Part shown: one piece after another, positions 12,538-24,705 of the stretch
Position numbering within the stretch: position 1 is the stretch's first letter
How the letters are laid out: every line of letters begins with the position of its first letter
Assembly: GCA_028386065.3 (NCBI GenBank)
Contig: JAKUCV010003198.1
Span: forward strand, 7,398-71,397
From: Turnera subulata
Lineage: Eukaryota; Streptophyta; Magnoliopsida; Malpighiales; Passifloraceae
Direction of reading: 5' to 3'
Length of the DNA: 64,000 nt
Made by a program: the position numbers and the translations under genes
Notes under the pieces: generated by a model
Seen by the model: the letters and a program-made list of their open reading frames with translations, nothing else
Databases searched by the model: none
What the model was told of the DNA's origin: nothing

Positions 12538-14042
12538 TTGTTCTACCCGAGCAACATGAAACCAAAAGAAGAAATGAAAAAAAAAAAAACCAGAGAAACT
12601 GTCACCCTCCTCACCTCGGCACTGTTCGCGTCGGGGCGTTCCGCGCCGCCTCTCGCGTCACCGCCCTCACCACGGCCTTCTCATCTCCGTCGCCGACCGA
12701 CCAGCATCTTCCTCGCCCTCTTCCGTCGTCGGACGCGCTGCTGGGATGATGAAACCCGACGGCCACGCCCGCGACCTGGCATGATATAGTCGGGTCTGCC
12801 TCCTTCTGTACACGAGTCGCCGTGCCTTCTCCTGACCTCAGCGACGCCGCACCATCCATGTATTCCTCTCGTCGTCGTCGGCCACTCACACCTCGTGCCG
12901 TCCACCCGCCACCGTTCCTTCCTCGCTGTTCGTCGCCGCCAAAGCCACCGGACCAAGCTGCAGCAACTCGGGTTGCACCTTCACCGACTCGCACGACCAC
13001 CTGCTGCACCGCCTTCGGTTCGCCCCGTTCAGCCGCCTTGCTCGCTCCTCACGCCGCCCTGCCTTGCATCACCGTCGCTGCAACTTAGGTAAGCTGCAGG
13101 TTGAAGACAACCTGGAAACGGGTTGTGGTCTTGGGTTCAAGGTTGAGTGGGCTGGGCAAATGGGCCTTGCCTTGAACCTATGGACCTTGGGTTCTGTGCA
13201 ATTGGGCCTGCTCCTGGTTTTTGTTTTCAGGCCTGGGCTGCACTATTCACGGCCCAGTCTGTATAAAAAAAAAATTGGACCGATACTGTTCACAACTCGG
13301 TTTTTTTAAAAAAGGGGATAAAAAAAAAGGAGAAAAGAGAATAAAAAAGAGAGAAAAAAAGGAGAAAAAAAAGAAAAGGAAAAGAAAAAGAAGAAAAAAA
13401 AAGAATTTATATTGCCGAAATTTCGCATCTCGGGATATTCCTGGCAAGTCCAGAAGCATTTGGCCGGAATCCGATACCTTGGGTTTTTCCCGGCAAGCCC
13501 GGAAGTGTTGGGCCGAAATTCAGTGTCTCGGAATTTTTCCTGGCAAGCCCGGAAGGCTATTGTATTTATTTTATTGTTTTTCATTTATATTAAGCTTGGG
13601 CTCAAATTAAGCCCATTACATTTTAATATTTTGTTCTTTACATTTCAATTGGGCTCACATAAGGCCTATTGTATTTAACTTCTCGTTTTAATTTCTTTAC
13701 GATTTTATTGGGCTTGGATAAGGCCCATCGCATTTACTTTGCGATAATTTAATTTTTATTGGGCTAATTTATAAAAGGCCCATTGCATTTAATTTTTAGT
13801 CATTTAATTTTTAATTGGGCTAATCTATGAAAGGCCCACTGCTTTTAATTTTTCAGTTATTTAATTCTTCATTAGGCTAATTAATTAAAGGCCCATGTTT
13901 ATTTATTTTAATTAAGTCTTTTGATTATGTTACTTTAATTTGAGCCCCGCAAAAATTCCGGAAGAAATTTATCATGGGCACTAAATGCTAAAATACATTT
14001 ATGTGATAATAGTCTGGAAGACTAAATATAAGAGTCCAGCAG
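12538..14042 (+). repeat. Copia leader: GC-rich block, homopurine tract, tandem repeats
   Basis: 12600-13085 is strongly GC-rich with overlapping Pro/Ser/Arg-rich frames on both strands and no recognisable protein. A GTAAG at about 13088 and a pyrimidine-rich ...ttttcag at about 13230 could bound an intron. 13300-13405 is almost pure A/G. At 13427-13560 a ~50 bp unit with ggcaagcccggaag is repeated three times. At 13590-13900 a ~57 bp unit is repeated six times, each copy carrying GGGCT...AGGCCC, which can pair with itself. Confidence 0.6.
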
Positions 14043-15274
14043 TGTAACGCCCCGAATTTTCAATTTTTTTTTTATATAACCTTCTCGGAAATTTTCAAGA
14101 CCCTTCTCATCATGGGAATTTATTTTTCCTAATGTTATTATGTGATTTTTAATATACTTACCATTTTATATTGGTGTTAATTCCTAAGTAGACTTTTGCT
14201 TTGAAAAAAAAAAGTATACCTACATACGAAACACAGGTGTTGGGTGTGCTTTGGCCAAAATGACGTAGTTTTAGGAATGCTTAAATGCTTGAATAATAAA
14301 CATATGTGGATGCGTCGTTTTGATCATGGTGTGTTGGTCTCCTAACCTTACCTTTTGCAAGCGTCACCAAAATGACGTAGTTTTGAGCAAATGATAATAT
14401 TTTGGTTTCGAGTTCTGCCAAGCCCAACCCTATCTATAAATTCAACCCTAACTATAAATTCATCTCTTTTCTTTTTTTGGGGCAGTCACTTTCACTTCAA
14501 CCGATACCACACCTTTCACACATCCTCTTAGTTTTCTCTCATTTTCCTCTCCTTCCCAGCCCTCTTGAAGTTAAGAAAATAAAATAATCTGCGCAATGGT
14601 GGGTTTCGGTACAACTTTGTTTTTTTTTTTTTGGACTCTTAAGTGGCCAGAACCGGTGTGTAGTCTTGCGATCCATGTTGTTGTGGCTTTTGGGATACAG
14701 TACTCGGTAAGCACTTGATATTTGAAACAGAATTTAACGGTAATGCCAAATTGAGTAATAATATAGTAGGGACAATTCGTTTTCCATGATAACATGTGTC
14801 CCTGTATGTTCTTTTTTTGGGTTAAATAGAGCACGTGGAGTTTGCCAGATAAGGTCGAGTCTTATGTATTGAGTTCTTGGCATGTAGAAGTCTAGTTAGT
14901 CCAGATGGATGTGTTGTCCATGAGCCATAAAATATTTCATTCAATTCTTTTAATAACCATTACCATCATGCGCATATATGCATGGCCATTGACACATTTT
15001 GGTTTTTTTTTCCTGTAGCTTTATGATTGACATGGCACCTTGTAAGTGCATTTACTGGATATATTATCTACTCTTTTCAAATGGAGTTTTTTTATAATTG
15101 ACGGAACATTGGACAATGTGTTTGGGTTTTTAAGTAATTTATAAAAAAAGGAATTTTAAGGACTTTGATAAAGCTAATGATTTTGGCTTGAACTCAGGCA
15201 CAAGATGAATAAATTTTTAACAAAAATATTTTCTTAGTTTTGACCCAAGTTCTCATTTTATGTTCTGGAACCAT

Positions 15275-15332
<58 letters not shown>

Positions 15333-16723
15333 TGTATATGTATATACATATATATGTATATATATATATGTATATACATATATATGTGTGAAAAATATTT
15401 TTTTGTTATTAATATAGGAACCTGACAATGACTTGGCAAGACACGACTTTTGATTTAAGGCGGTCTTAATAGTCCAGGTGAGGACATATAAACCTTTGTA
15501 TGCGTACTGCCTACAATACTCGGTTATTTGTTGTGGTTCATTAAGTGATAACATTTGTTTGGCATTTAAAGCTGTATGTGTGTATGCCTGTTGTGTTGAT
15601 GTTGTTGTTGCACGGTGTATCATGATGATGATATCTTTGTTGTTGAGTGCCTAATTATGTCAACTGAGAGCCTATATGATATGGTATGCTAGTTGAGCAT
15701 GATATGTTGTTATGATTAAGAAATGATATATGACTTTGTGGTTCGTGTGGTGACTTGAGGGCTGAAGGCCCGGACTTGAGGATAAGATATTAAAACCACA
15801 CAATCCTGTTTGATTATAACGTATGGCACAACTCTTTAAGCACAATTGAGAATAACATACTATAATAATTCTACTGTGGGGCTGTTGACCGGTTGGTTCG
15901 AGCGGGAAGTGATACTCCTCGGGATTTCATGCGGGATAGCATGGAATATGCAGTTTAGCATATGGGTCTGTGATGACCGGTTCTACCTCCCTCTTTCTAT
16001 CTCTCCCCTTTCTACCTCCCTCTTTCTCTCTGTCTATCTCTCTCTCTCACTGATTGTATTGGGCCTTGCCCTGATTATATTGGGCTTATGCCCTAGTTGT
16101 CTCATGAGACGGGACCGAGCTCGACGCACACAGTAGAGGGCCCTAATAAAATATTCAAACCAAATAACAATGATAATAATATAAGTAATGATAAGTGATG
16201 GTTTGTAGTCTAATGATGGCTTGTGTTGTGTATTGTGACTTGTTTGTGCACTGTGATTGCTATTGCTTAATGCCAGTGTATTTGTGGTTGATTTGTAGTT
16301 GTATACTATGGTTTATTTGTTTGCGGTGAGACAGTGGTTGGTCTCACCCCCTCACAGTCTTTACACAGGTTAGCTGATCGATGATTAGAAGAGCATATCA
16401 GCAGGTGGCGGTGCTTTCCCCCTCGGGTCGGATCCATAGGGTTCTTTGCATGCATGTTGCTATGTAATTTTTGTCTTCCGCTGTGTACTTGATTCTATTG
16501 TATTATTTATTATTTGATTGGATGTTGATCATGTTGTTGATATCGTATCCCGGGTAGAAGGCATTTTGGTCACTTCTCTTGTTGTAATTAATTTAATAGG
16601 TTATTTGGGATACGGGTGTTTAGTTGATGGTTTTTTTTCGTGTCCCGGGAATGATAAGGGCAATTTAGTCATTTTATATTTAAATTCTATTTTATATTAA
16701 TAAATTGGGACACGGACGTTTCA
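14043..16723 (+). repeat. 5' LTR of the non-autonomous element
   Basis: 2681 bp. Two tgacgtag motifs (14261, 14372) precede two actataaatt/ctataaatt TATA-like boxes (about 14434 and 14451), a plausible LTR promoter. A (TA)n tract with interspersed TG steps spans about 15275-15390. A pyrimidine-rich ctccctctttct segment lies near 15985-16050. Confidence 0.9.
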
Positions 16724-17873
16724 CTGGCCAATACAAGGAAGAACCATCGATCTGAGCTCGGGTGTTAAGTCTGTCAGGAGAGGATCTTATGTGATACTTG
16801 TGGATTTGAATTCTTGTGATCTTGGTGATCATGTTGCTTGTGGTCTGATTTGCTGAGCTCGAGGATTTGAATTCACTTGTGAATAAATTTATGGATTAAA
16901 TCTTGTCTGGAGTTGAGATGATTTCTTGAATTATGTTGAGGTTGATCTAATGGTGTATTTGAGGAAATATCTTTTGATGATACTTGAGGTACTTAACCTT
17001 GGTGGGATTTGAGATATTAGTGGTGATTGTGATAAAAAGGTTTTGATCATGGATTTTGGTTGAGGTTATAATTCGTGTGTTAAATGAGAATGCTGGAAGT
17101 ATGTTTACATTGAGGTTTGATTTTGAGGTGATCTTGGGAATTATAATTCAATTGCTAGTTAGCTAATCATCTTTTGAGAGATTCAATGATGTTTTAAGTT
17201 TTTGTCAAAGGAATTTTGATGTTCATGTTAAGTGTGGTTTGGGCGATAGATTTATAAGTATGAGTTTAAGAGTGTTTGAGTCTTGAGGGATTCAAGGTAT
17301 AGAATTATAACTGCGATACTTCGGTAACGATCGGGTGCTAGTGCCTAAGGTATGATTCGAGATATACACGATTTTGGCTGAATTAGTGTATGGAAAAGGA
17401 AACACTTTGAGGTTTAAAATATGACATATATACTATGGATTTTCGATATGGAGGTATTCATAATGGGAGTGATGATCTTGTTACTTAGTAACAATTTTTG
17501 AGTTCTAATACCTGAGCGTATGCTTAACGGAGCAAAAGTTTTGGGTATATTTGCTTGAGGAAAGTATCAATGATGATAATGAAACGGATTCAAATTCTGA
17601 TATTATTAATGTTGGTCATGGTTTGATAAGATTCTTGTGTTAGTGCTTTGATCTTATGCTCTATTGATCATGGTTGGCTAGAGTCGATGATCGACTTGGT
17701 ATGTTGGAGGTCTTGCTTGGGAATGTGATTGATGGCCATGATGGTTCTACTTGGTAATTTTGGCCAACGGTATTTTGATGTCGGGTGACACCTGTTGTGT
17801 CAGTTAAGTACTTGGTTGCCTGACTCAAGTACGTAAATTTCGAGGACGAAATTTTTCATAAGTGGGGTAGAAC
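16724..17873 (+). other. Internal domain of the non-autonomous element (non-coding)
   Basis: No ORF or retroviral domain was seen in the 1150 bp between the LTRs. The start (ctggccaatac) gives no clear tRNA primer match. The end carries a purine-rich aagtggggtagaac directly before the LTR, a plausible polypurine tract. Confidence 0.75.
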
Positions 17874-19101
17874 TGTAACGCCCCGAATTTTCAATTTCTT
17901 TTTTATTACCTTCTCGGAAATTTTCAAGACCCTTCTCAGCATGTCCTAATGTTATTATGTGATTTTTAATAAACTTAACATTTTATATTGGTGTTAATTC
18001 CTAAGTAGACTTTTGCTTTGAAAAAAAAAAGTATACCTACATACGAAACACAGGTGTTGGGTGTGCTTTAGCCAAAATGACGTAGTTTTAAGAATGCTTA
18101 AATGCTTGAATAATAAACATATGTGGATGCGTCGTTTTGATCATGGTGTGATGGTCTCCTAACCTTACCTTTTGCAAGCGTCATCAAAATGACGTAGCTT
18201 TGAGCAAATGATATTATTTTGGTTTCGAGTTCTGCCAAGCCCAACCCTATCTATGAATTCAACCCTAACTATAAATTCATCTCTTTTCTTTTTTTGGGGC
18301 AGTCACTTTCACTTCAACCGATACCACACCTTTCCCACATTCTCTTAGTTTCCTCTCCTTTTCCTCTCCTTCCCAGCCCTCTTGAAGTTAAGAAAAAAAA
18401 ATAATCTGCGCAATGGTGGGTTTGGGTACAGCTTGGTTTTTTTTGGACTCTTAAGTGGCCAGAACCGGTGTGTAGTCTTGCGATCCATGTTGTTGTGGCT
18501 TTTGGGATACAGTACTCGGTAAGCATTTGATATTTGAAACAGATTTTAACGGTAATGCCAAATTGAGTAATAATATAGTAGGGACAATTCGTTTTCCATG
18601 ATAACATGTGTCCCTGTATGTTCTTTTTTTGGGTTAAATAGAGCACGTGGAGTTTTCCAGATAAGGTCGAGTCTTATGTATTGAGTTCTTGGCATGCAAC
18701 AATGTCAATGTGTAGAAGTATAGTTAGTCCAGATGGATGTGTTGTCCATGAGCCATAAAATATTTCATTCAATTCTTTTAATAACCATTACCTTCATGCG
18801 CATATATGCATGGCCATTGACACGTTTTGGTTTTTTTTTCCTGTAGCTTTATGATTGACATGGCACCTTGTAAGTGCATTTACTGGATATACTATCTACT
18901 CTTTTCAAATGGAGTTTTTTTTATAATTGACGGAACATTGGACAATGTGTTTGGGTTTTTAAGTAATTTATAAAAAAGGAATTTTAAGGACATTGATAAA
19001 GCTAATGATTTTGGCTTGAACTCAGGCACATGATGAATAATTTTTTAAAAAAAATATTTTCTTCGCTTTGGCCCAAGTTCTCATTTTATGTTCTGGAACC
19101 A

Positions 19102-19166
<65 letters not shown>

Positions 19167-20500
19167 AAAAATATTTTTTTGTTATTAATATAGGAACTTG
19201 ACAATGACTTGGCAAGACACGGCTTTTGATTTAAGGCGGTCTTAATAGTCCAGGTGAGGACATATAAACCTTTGTATGCGTACTGCCTACAATACTCGGT
19301 TATTTGTTGTGGTTCATTAAGTGATAACATTTGTTTGGCATTTAAAGCTGTATGTGTGTATGCCTGTTGTGTTGATGTTGTTGTTGCACGGTGTATTATG
19401 ATGATGATATCTTTATTGTTGAGTGCCTAATTATGTGAATTGTGAGCCTATATGATATGGTATGCTAGTTGAGCATGATATGTTGTTATGATTAAGAAAT
19501 GATAGATGACTTTGTGGTTCGTGTGGTGACTTGAGGGCTGAAGGCCCGGACTTGAGGATAAGATATTAAAACCACACAATCCTGTTTGATCATAACGTAT
19601 GACACAACTCTTTAATCATAATTGAGAATAACATACTATAATAATTCTACTGTGGGGCTGTTGACCGGTTGGTTCGAGCGGGAAGTGATACCCTTCAGGA
19701 TTTCATGCGGGATAGCATGTTATATGCGGTTTAGTATATGGGTCTGTGATGACCGGTTCTACCTCCCTCTTTCTATCTCCCCCTTTCTACCTCCCTCTTT
19801 CTCTCTGTCTATCTCTCTCTCTCACTGATTGTATTGGGCCTTGCTCTGATTATATTGGGCTTATGCCCTGGTTGTCTCATGAGACGGGACCGAGCTCGAC
19901 GCACACAGTAGAGGGCCCTAATAAAATATTCAAACCTAATAACAACGATAATAATATAAGTAATGATAAGTGATGGTTTGTAGTCTGATGATGGCTTGTG
20001 TTGTGTATTGTGACTTGTTTGTGCACTGTGATTTCTATTGCTTAATGTCGGTGTGTTTGTGATTGATTTGTAGTTGTATACTATGTTTTTTTTGTTTACG
20101 GTGAGACAGTGGTTGGTCTCACCCCCTCACAGTCTTTACACAGGTTAGCTGATCGATGATTAGAAGAGCATATCAGCAGGTGGCGGTGCTTTCCTCCTCG
20201 GGTCGGATCCATAGGGTTCTTTGCATGCATGTTGCTATGTAATTTTTGTCTTCCGCTGCGTACTTGATTCTATTGTATTATTTATTATTTGATTGGATGT
20301 TGATCATGTTGTTGATATCGTATCCCAGGTAGAAGTGCATTTTGGTCACTTCTCATGTTGTAATTAATTTAATGGGTTATTTGAGATACGGGTGTTTAGT
20401 TGATGGTTTTTTTTTCGTGTCCCGGGAATGATAAGGGCAATTTAGTCATTTTATATTTAAATTCTATTTTATATTAATAAATTGGGACACAGACGTTTCA
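17874..20500 (+). repeat. 3' LTR of the non-autonomous element
   Basis: 2627 bp, collinear with 14043-16723. It differs mainly by small indels and by a pure, shorter (TA)n tract at about 19105-19155 where the 5' LTR has a longer TG-interrupted one. Confidence 0.9.
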
Positions 20501-21202
20501 AGCAGACTCAATAAAAGAAAATACAACGAAGACTGGCAGTCTTACCGTTCAAAAGATCCTGAAGATCCTTCAAAGGAAAATCGAAAATAAAAACTATTAC
20601 CACTAGAAGATGGAAATTATATGACCACCAGAAGGTGGATATTATACTTGCTTACCCTGAAGGAGCATTTTATTTTATATTCAATTTATTTTATGTTCAG
20701 TTTAAATTATTTCGCATTGCAATTTATTTTATTTACTTTTTAGTACTTAATAATTATTTCTAGAATAATGCCTCAAGCATTAGTCTCGAAGACAATGCAA
20801 AATTGACATCCACTGGGGGAGAATTATATGTGTGGATGTCAATATAACATATTATGGCTTCTCAAAATGAGAAAAAGACTAACAAGCTCCAGAAGAGCAT
20901 AAATAACGCATGTTTTAATATGATCTAGAAGATCATACATTTACGCTCTGGAAGAGCATATACTCTTGAAGAGTACAGACACCCCCAGTAATAAAATGAA
21001 TTATTACGAATCCCGATGAATTGACTCTGATCTATTCCCTGAAGCGAATAAGACAGTATAATTATTTGTGCCTGTAAGCGTAAATGAGATAATAAATGGA
21101 AAAGGCTCAAGGTAAACATGCATATTATTATTGCATAAACGGATTCATAACTGGAGAACATTCAAAGAAGAATGGTTCTCATACATATGTTTAAACAGTA
21201 AT

Positions 21203-21748
21203 CTATTTGTTGGGTTCAACATTAACCCTGAAACTCTGAGCCTCACCATTAATGTTGACCCTAACACTGTCGTTCCAGGAGAACCACATACCACCCATGT
21301 TGTTTTCTCCAGGTATCTCAAACCGATTCGTTGGAGGAAAACGAAGTGGAATCACACCATGATTCTCTCCTGCAGGTGGTAACCCAGTCACCCTTGGGAC
21401 GCTCCGAGCCATCATGGAAACCTGATAATAACTGCTTTGATTTAAAATTTGACATGAAGGCTCTAGCTGAAATTCCTGCAGTCTATTAGATATGAAAAAC
21501 ATAATAGAGTTAGCCGAGCCATAAAAGGAAGCCCTTAGATTGCTTTGGTCCTCTAGGAAGAAAGTTTCTTCCATAGGAGTTACAAAGAACCTAGATGAGT
21601 ATAGTTCATCAACAAAAACTAAATGAGCAATTATTGCGAGTCCACTTGGTAACTCCTCTTGTTGTTCATTCACCATGCTATATGCTAGCCTGTTCCTCCT
21701 CCCTAGAGAGGCACCCTCAACAAAGAAGACAGTTGCTGGGGAAGGCAT
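21203..21748 (-). CDS. Unrecognised 181-residue ORF inside the Copia remnant
   Basis: An uninterrupted minus-strand frame of 181 codons starts at ATG 21748 (MPSPATVFFVEGASLGRR); an in-frame GTG exists at 21793, but the ATG is the better start. The product has no obvious signal peptide or membrane helix, ends in a polar segment (NINGEAQSFRVNVEPNK), and mixes short hydrophobic stretches (GLAIIAHLVFVDELY) with turns, suggesting a beta-rich globular protein. I do not recognise the family. A TATA box lies about 60 bases upstream. The surrounding Copia pol is full of stops, so an open frame of this length is notable. It could be a captured host or viral gene, an antisense retrotransposon ORF, or chance. 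No poly(A) signal was seen. Confidence 0.45.
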   Translation of the reverse strand: MPSPATVFFVEGASLGRRNRLAYSMVNEQQEELPSGLAIIAHLVFVDELYSSRFFVTPMEETFFLEDQSNLRASFYGSANSIMFFISNRLQEFQLEPSCQILNQSSYYQVSMMARSVPRVTGLPPAGENHGVIPLRFPPTNRFEIPGENNMGGMWFSWNDSVRVNINGEAQSFRVNVEPNK

Positions 21749-21808
21749 TCTTTTATCTCTCTGGGGTTTTTCTGAATCTACATGTTTTAACACATATTTC
21801 TGCCCTCA

Positions 21809-21837
21809 TTTATAGCGTGAGCTTAGACAGCCACGTG
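21809..21837 (-). promoter_or_regulatory. TATA box and G-box upstream of the orphan ORF
   Basis: On the minus strand CTATAAATGAGG begins at 21815, and a CACGTG G-box lies at 21832-21837. A start site about 30 bases downstream of the TATA box would leave a leader of roughly 30 bases before the ATG at 21748. The promoter call is inference from spacing. Confidence 0.45.
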
Positions 21838-24695
21838 TCAGTATTTCAAATGTGGACCCTTTCACTTATCTCCGAAAAGATACTGAAGATTTTTCGGTTT
21901 CATAAAACTCCAAAGTTGCTTTTGGAAAAGTTTGCTCAATAATTCCGATCTTTTCCGACATGAGTGGCAGATATAAGCCTAATATTGGCACATATATTGC
22001 AGCCTGAAGCTAGCAATTTAAGTTATTAAACTTACCATATCTAGCCAAAAGTTGAAATGCTCTAGCCTGAAGCTAGCAATTTTAAGTGTTTAAATACACA
22101 AGTTTATACAGCCTGAAGCTGAGACCGACTAGAAGTTGACTGATAGATATTTAATTTATAGCTAGTATGCACCAGCCAGAAGCTGGTAAATAATTTTTCT
22201 AAGTTATCCAGCCTGCAGCTGGCACCAACTTGAAGTTGGTACATGGACATATTGTTTGGCATGACCGGTTGGGTCATCCCAGGTAAATAATGATGCACAA
22301 AATTTATTTGGTCATTCATTAAAAAGCCAGAAGTTTTTACAATCAATGAATTTCCATGTGTTTGTTTGCTGCGAAATTAATAATATGGCCTTCCTAAGAA
22401 GAGATTGGCCTAGACCAGCAAGTTTGGGATTAATTCAGGGATATAAACGCGGACTAATAAATCTGCCGTGTTGACTATCTAGGTAATTTTTACGATGCAT
22501 CGACTAGATGGTCCATTGTGTGACACAAGTTGGCATTGTGCGCACTTGTTTTAATGATTAAGCCACTTGCGGGTACATATCCCTACTTATGTTACTAGAC
22601 TATATGTCTAGATAATGCTGGTATATTTCTTCAATAGAGAATGTATATCATTGGAAATAAACCCAAAGAGATCTGGGCCATATTGACAATTGATTGCAGG
22701 ACCATTGATGAAATGTTACTGTTTGATAAAATGGTATTTTATATGCAGCAACACTTGTGTGCATCAAGCCAATATCATGATTACAGATCTCCCCACTTAA
22801 TTGATTAATGGTCACATACTTAGTATTTCCCATCTTCGGACCATCGGTTATTCAGTATATAATGCTCCACCACAGGATTCTGAAATGGTCCCTTAAAGAA
22901 GATTGGGAATCTACATTGGGTATGTATTTCCATAAATTACAAAAATAATTGAAACCTATGACAGGAGATTGGAGATTTATTTATAGTATGATTTGCTTAT
23001 TAATTGATGTTTTACCCAACATCAGGGGGAGAGAATAAGCAGCTGGATCAAGAGATTATTGAAATGACTTATCAATATCTAGCTTTTGATCCTCGAATAA
23101 ATTAGTATGAACCTGAAGTTCAAAAGATGATTCATTTGCAAAAGATTAGTAAGTCATTTGCCAGACATTTTTTTTGAGAAGTGAGACCATATACCAGCTG
23201 CAAATGCTCCTGTTTAGATTGATGTTCCTGAAAAACAATATAAGTATGCAAATGAATCTATAGATTATACTCGGTTCCAAAAGAAAAGAAATTCTCAATA
23301 GAGAAAAAGGAGCAAAGTGATAAGATGGCCCCAGTAAGGAAATAAGGCCTCCAGTAGAGGTTTGAATTAAAAGTCCTCAAGAAGAGGAAAATCCTCCAGA
23401 AGAGGTTTTCTGACACAAATTGATAAAGTTCCAGAAGTAACTCAGGTACCTGAAATAAATGAGCATGATGAGATCTCAATTACAGTGTCAGAAATAAGAT
23501 GGAACCGACGTGAAAATAACCGTCGACGGAACACTTATTTTATAATAAACGCTAAATAAAATGAGGATCATGAACCTACATTGGCGAATGTAGGCGCAGT
23601 ATGATTGGCCAAAATAGAGAAACATGATTAAAGGCTGTGTTGGACTCGCATGAAGCGAGAAATTTTCCGGACCTGTAGTCCGTACACCAGAAGGTGTAAA
23701 ATTCAATTGGTCATAAAATGGGTATTTGTGCGGAAAGGAAATAAATAATGAGATATAAAGCACGGTTTGTGGCACAAAGTTTTACCCAAACGACCAGGTA
23801 TTCTTTATGAGGAGATATACTCCCCTGTGGTGGATGCAATTATTTGGTAAGTCTGGCAATATATTAGAAAGGTATCTAAACGGATACAGTTACAGCCTAT
23901 TATTATGGATCCATAAGTCATGATATATACATGAAGATCCCTGAAGGATCCAAGTTGCCTGAAGCAACTAATTCCCGAGAAATTACAAAAATAGAACTGA
24001 ATTGATCTTTACATAATTTAAATTATTTTGAGTATGGATAAACTTATTTATGATTGGAATTCCCGAAAAAGCTTCCAAAATACCGTGCTATTAGATTGGT
24101 CCTGGAGTACCCGTAGAAGTTTCCAAATACCGTGCAATTAGATTGGTCCTGGAGTACCCTATTGAAGTGGAATATGTATTGCTAAGAAAATAAAGCCTGA
24201 AGCTTTTGACTTAAGCCTATTGGCAAGATATGAGTTTGCTCTTATCTTCGGGGTATAAAAGATGTGGTGTCATGTTAATCCTGTAAGCCCGAAGAAAGAA
24301 GAGTTGGTTCTTGCAGATGCCGATCCCCCACTTGATCCACAAAAGGCACAGCCGGACATCTGCCACAACTTTACACATGAAATTGTTGCATCATTGGGAC
24401 TACAAAAAGCAAGAGGGCAACACAGATGCTCCAAATTATGAAGATAATGCTACCAACACTATCCAATTAAACTAATAATGTATCAAAAGTGATCAGACAA
24501 AGCACACATCACCAGAAGTTGACAAGAGGATTATTGGCATGCAATGACATCAAAAGAGGCCAAAATGAGGGGGAGTAGAATACGTACTGCACTCTTTTTT
24601 CCTTCACCAAGTTTTTATCCCACAGGGTTTTTCTTGGTAAGGTTTTTAATGAGGCAGTTGTTTCAAAAGCGTATTCTATCCAAGGTACAATTATT

Positions 24696-24705
24696 CAAGG
24701 GGGAG
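24696..24705 (+). other. Polypurine tract of the short-LTR Copia
   Basis: caagggggag is immediately followed by tgttata, the start of the 3' LTR. Confidence 0.85.

Larger units (their letters stand above)
14043..20500 (+). mobile_element. Non-autonomous LTR retrotransposon nested in the Copia leader
   Basis: Two long LTRs (14043-16723 and 17874-20500) begin tgtaacgccccga and end gacgtttca. They flank an internal region of only 1150 bp with no coding sequence. A perfect 5 bp target duplication, agcag, lies at 14038-14042 and 20501-20505. The phrase aatttcgaggacgaaattt followed by agtggggtag just before the right LTR resembles the 3' end of Ty3/Gypsy chromovirus elements, so it probably depends on a Gypsy partner. 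Confidence 0.93.
20501..24700 (+). pseudogene. Copia gag-pol remnant with recurrent short hairpins
   Basis: Degraded plus-strand pol can be read in pieces. An integrase LDNAG relic lies at about 22608. At about 22826-23035 follows a stretch with SISHLR, APPQDSEM, RRLGIYIG and then ETYDRR. YEPEVQKMIHLQ is at about 23103. An RT segment with KIPEG and KLPEATNSRE is at about 23930-23980, and an RNase H relic with DPQKAQPDIC is at about 24330. Stops and frameshifts are frequent. The upstream part (20501-21130) shows only a possible gag start (ATGGCTTCTCAAAATGAG, about 20853). Compared with a full Copia pol, large parts of RT and RNase H are missing. Many short perfect inverted repeats around NNGAA loops punctuate the sequence. 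A hairpin-free block of about 21100-21990 holds a minus-strand ORF. Confidence 0.8.

Noticed and set aside
12600..13092. Pro/Arg/Ser-rich ORFs on both strands
   Set aside because: Composition artefacts of a GC-rich block in a retrotransposon leader; no domain, and overlapping frames on both strands.
13221..13610. 129-codon Lys-rich ORF
   Set aside because: It translates the homopurine tract and tandem repeats.
15194..15623. Ile/Tyr-rich ORFs
   Set aside because: Translation of a TA microsatellite inside the LTR.
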